The notes beneath the pieces are model-generated. The model was not told where the DNA came from, made no database searches, and saw only the letters and a program-made list of their open reading frames with translations. The translations under genes and the position numbers were made by a program. Below, piece after piece: positions 63,097-64,000 of a stretch of DNA of 64,000 nucleotides (its first letter is position 1; every line of letters starts with the position of its first letter). Origin of the DNA: Whitmania pigra (Eukaryota; Annelida; Clitellata; Hirudinida; Haemopidae); the NCBI GenBank assembly GCA_021613335.1, contig JAJTWR010000082.1, positions 79,021 through 143,020 on the forward strand, in the 5' to 3' direction.

Positions 63097-63539
63097 CCGT
63101 CAGTAAGCGATCTGATTCGAATGAACGGCTACAATTTAGTCTATAATTATCAAATCAACTGAATCCACGGAGAGACACCCGCACAAACGACGCTTAGCGA
63201 TGAAATGACTTGCCTAAGCCATGCATGGCTTTATATAGATACCGAGAGGCATGCATCGCACGCATCTGTCAAGTGGGAGGAGTCATGTTGCATATTTAAT
63301 TTTTTTTTTAAAGTCGCGTTACGATTTTGCTTTAAATAATTAAGAGATAGTCATTTTTAGAAATAATTTTAAATTTTTTTAATGTAATTCGTTTTATTTA
63401 TATTAAATTTGATGCGGTTGTTCAAAGCGCTTTATTTAGAAATATGCATAAATAGAAATAATAATGATCGAAATGTAACCAATAAAAACTTCATGGTAAA
63501 TTGCTCTTTCTTGGCGTATTCCTTTCTTACAAACACAAT

Positions 63540-63945
63540 AACCAATCATACCTGAACATCATGAAATCCTGTGGTAACCAGGAATTTTTCCACTGCCTTC
63601 AATACGTCATCACAACTTCTCCCAAAAATGAATTTTCTTTAAACAATAGTCATTTTTAGAGATAGTTTTAAATTTTTTTCAATGTTATTCGTTTTATTTA
63701 TATTAAATTTGATGCGGTTGTTCAAAGCGCTTTTTTTTAGAAATATGCATAAATAGAAATAATAATGATCGAAATGTAACCAATAAAATACTTCATGGTA
63801 AATTGCTCTTTCTTGGCGTATTCCTTTCTTACAAACACAATAACCAATCATACCTGAACATCATGAAATCCTGTGGTAACCAGGAATTTTTCCACTGCCT
63901 TCAATACGTCATCACAACTTCTCCCAAAAATGAATTTTCTTTAAA
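63540..63945 (-). pseudogene. TBPL1: truncated TBPL1 3' ends in the short array units
   Basis: Two copies of the last 25 codons or so of TBPL1 (minus strand; 63555-63630 and 63857-63932). Each is cut at the same point and joined to aattttctttaaacaatag. The shared breakpoint shows that one deletion happened first and the shortened unit was then duplicated. Confidence 0.85.
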
Positions 63946-64000
63946 CAATAGTCATTTTTAGAGATAGTTTTAAATTTTTTTTAATGTAATTCGTTTTATT

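Larger units (their letters stand above)
60093..64000 (-). repeat. tandem array of TBPL1-bearing 1001-bp units and shorter derivatives
   Basis: Units begin at 60093, 61094, 62095 and 63096, spaced exactly 1001 bp. The first three are complete and differ by few bases. The fourth breaks off at about 63630 inside the last codons of the gene, and from there units of about 302 bp follow (starts near 63631 and 63933), keeping only the last 25 codons or so and the 3' flank. The array continues past the window end. Confidence 0.95.

Overview
The window is AT-rich genomic DNA from an invertebrate animal. Genes have spliceosomal introns with gt..ag borders, usually 60-220 nt, although the first alpha-tubulin intron is about 1.5 kb. 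Gene families typical of animals are present: TRIM-type RING/B-box proteins, CD225/dispanin membrane proteins, alpha-tubulin, RNF14, axonemal dynein, DNAJC17 and TBPL1. Metazoan transposon families are common (R2-like and other non-LTR elements, gypsy, hAT, MULE, pogo-like, a tRNA-derived SINE). I cannot name the species; a lophotrochozoan such as an annelid would fit but is not proven.

Layout. 1-5.6 kb: a two-exon CD225 gene (minus), a decayed copy of it, then TRIM gene 1. 6.9-10.2 kb: two single-exon minus-strand genes, DNAJC17-like and a DYRK/HIPK-like kinase, with a LINE 3' end between them. 11.9-15.8 kb: a GC-richer graveyard of R2-like retrotransposon pieces with a MULE transposase fragment inside. 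16.0-16.5 kb: a small two-exon gene of unknown function. 17.9-19.7 kb: TRIM gene 2. 23.0-23.8 kb: a second CD225 gene. 24.5-25.1 kb: a complete short hAT element with target-site duplication. 25.8-27.7 kb: TRIM gene 3, broken in two places. 28.6-30.3 kb: a full-length SINE and pogo-like debris. 30.5-38.6 kb: an intact intronless RPB2 (RNA polymerase II second subunit) gene, two exons of a dynein heavy chain, and a rearranged RPB2 pseudogene in which a 591-bp RPB2+TBPL1 chimera is tandemly repeated. 39.4 kb: a gypsy integrase fragment. 40.5-42.5 kb: TRIM gene 4. 48.3-51.4 kb: alpha-tubulin. 53.8-56.1 kb: RNF14. 57.3-59.1 kb: a single-pass membrane protein. 60.1 kb to the window end: a tandem array of intronless TBPL1 (TRF2) genes on 1001-bp units, passing into about 300-bp truncated units and running off the window.

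Most striking is that two core factors of RNA polymerase II transcription, RPB2 and the TBP-related factor TBPL1, both occur here as intronless, duplicated, lineage-specific copies. A piece of a TBPL1 gene is also fused into the tandem units of the RPB2 pseudogene, so the two sets have been in contact. Whether these copies make a specialised (for example germline) transcription machinery is inference; the sequence shows only the open frames and the chimeric repeats. The four TRIM genes share one exon design and strand and form a dispersed local family.
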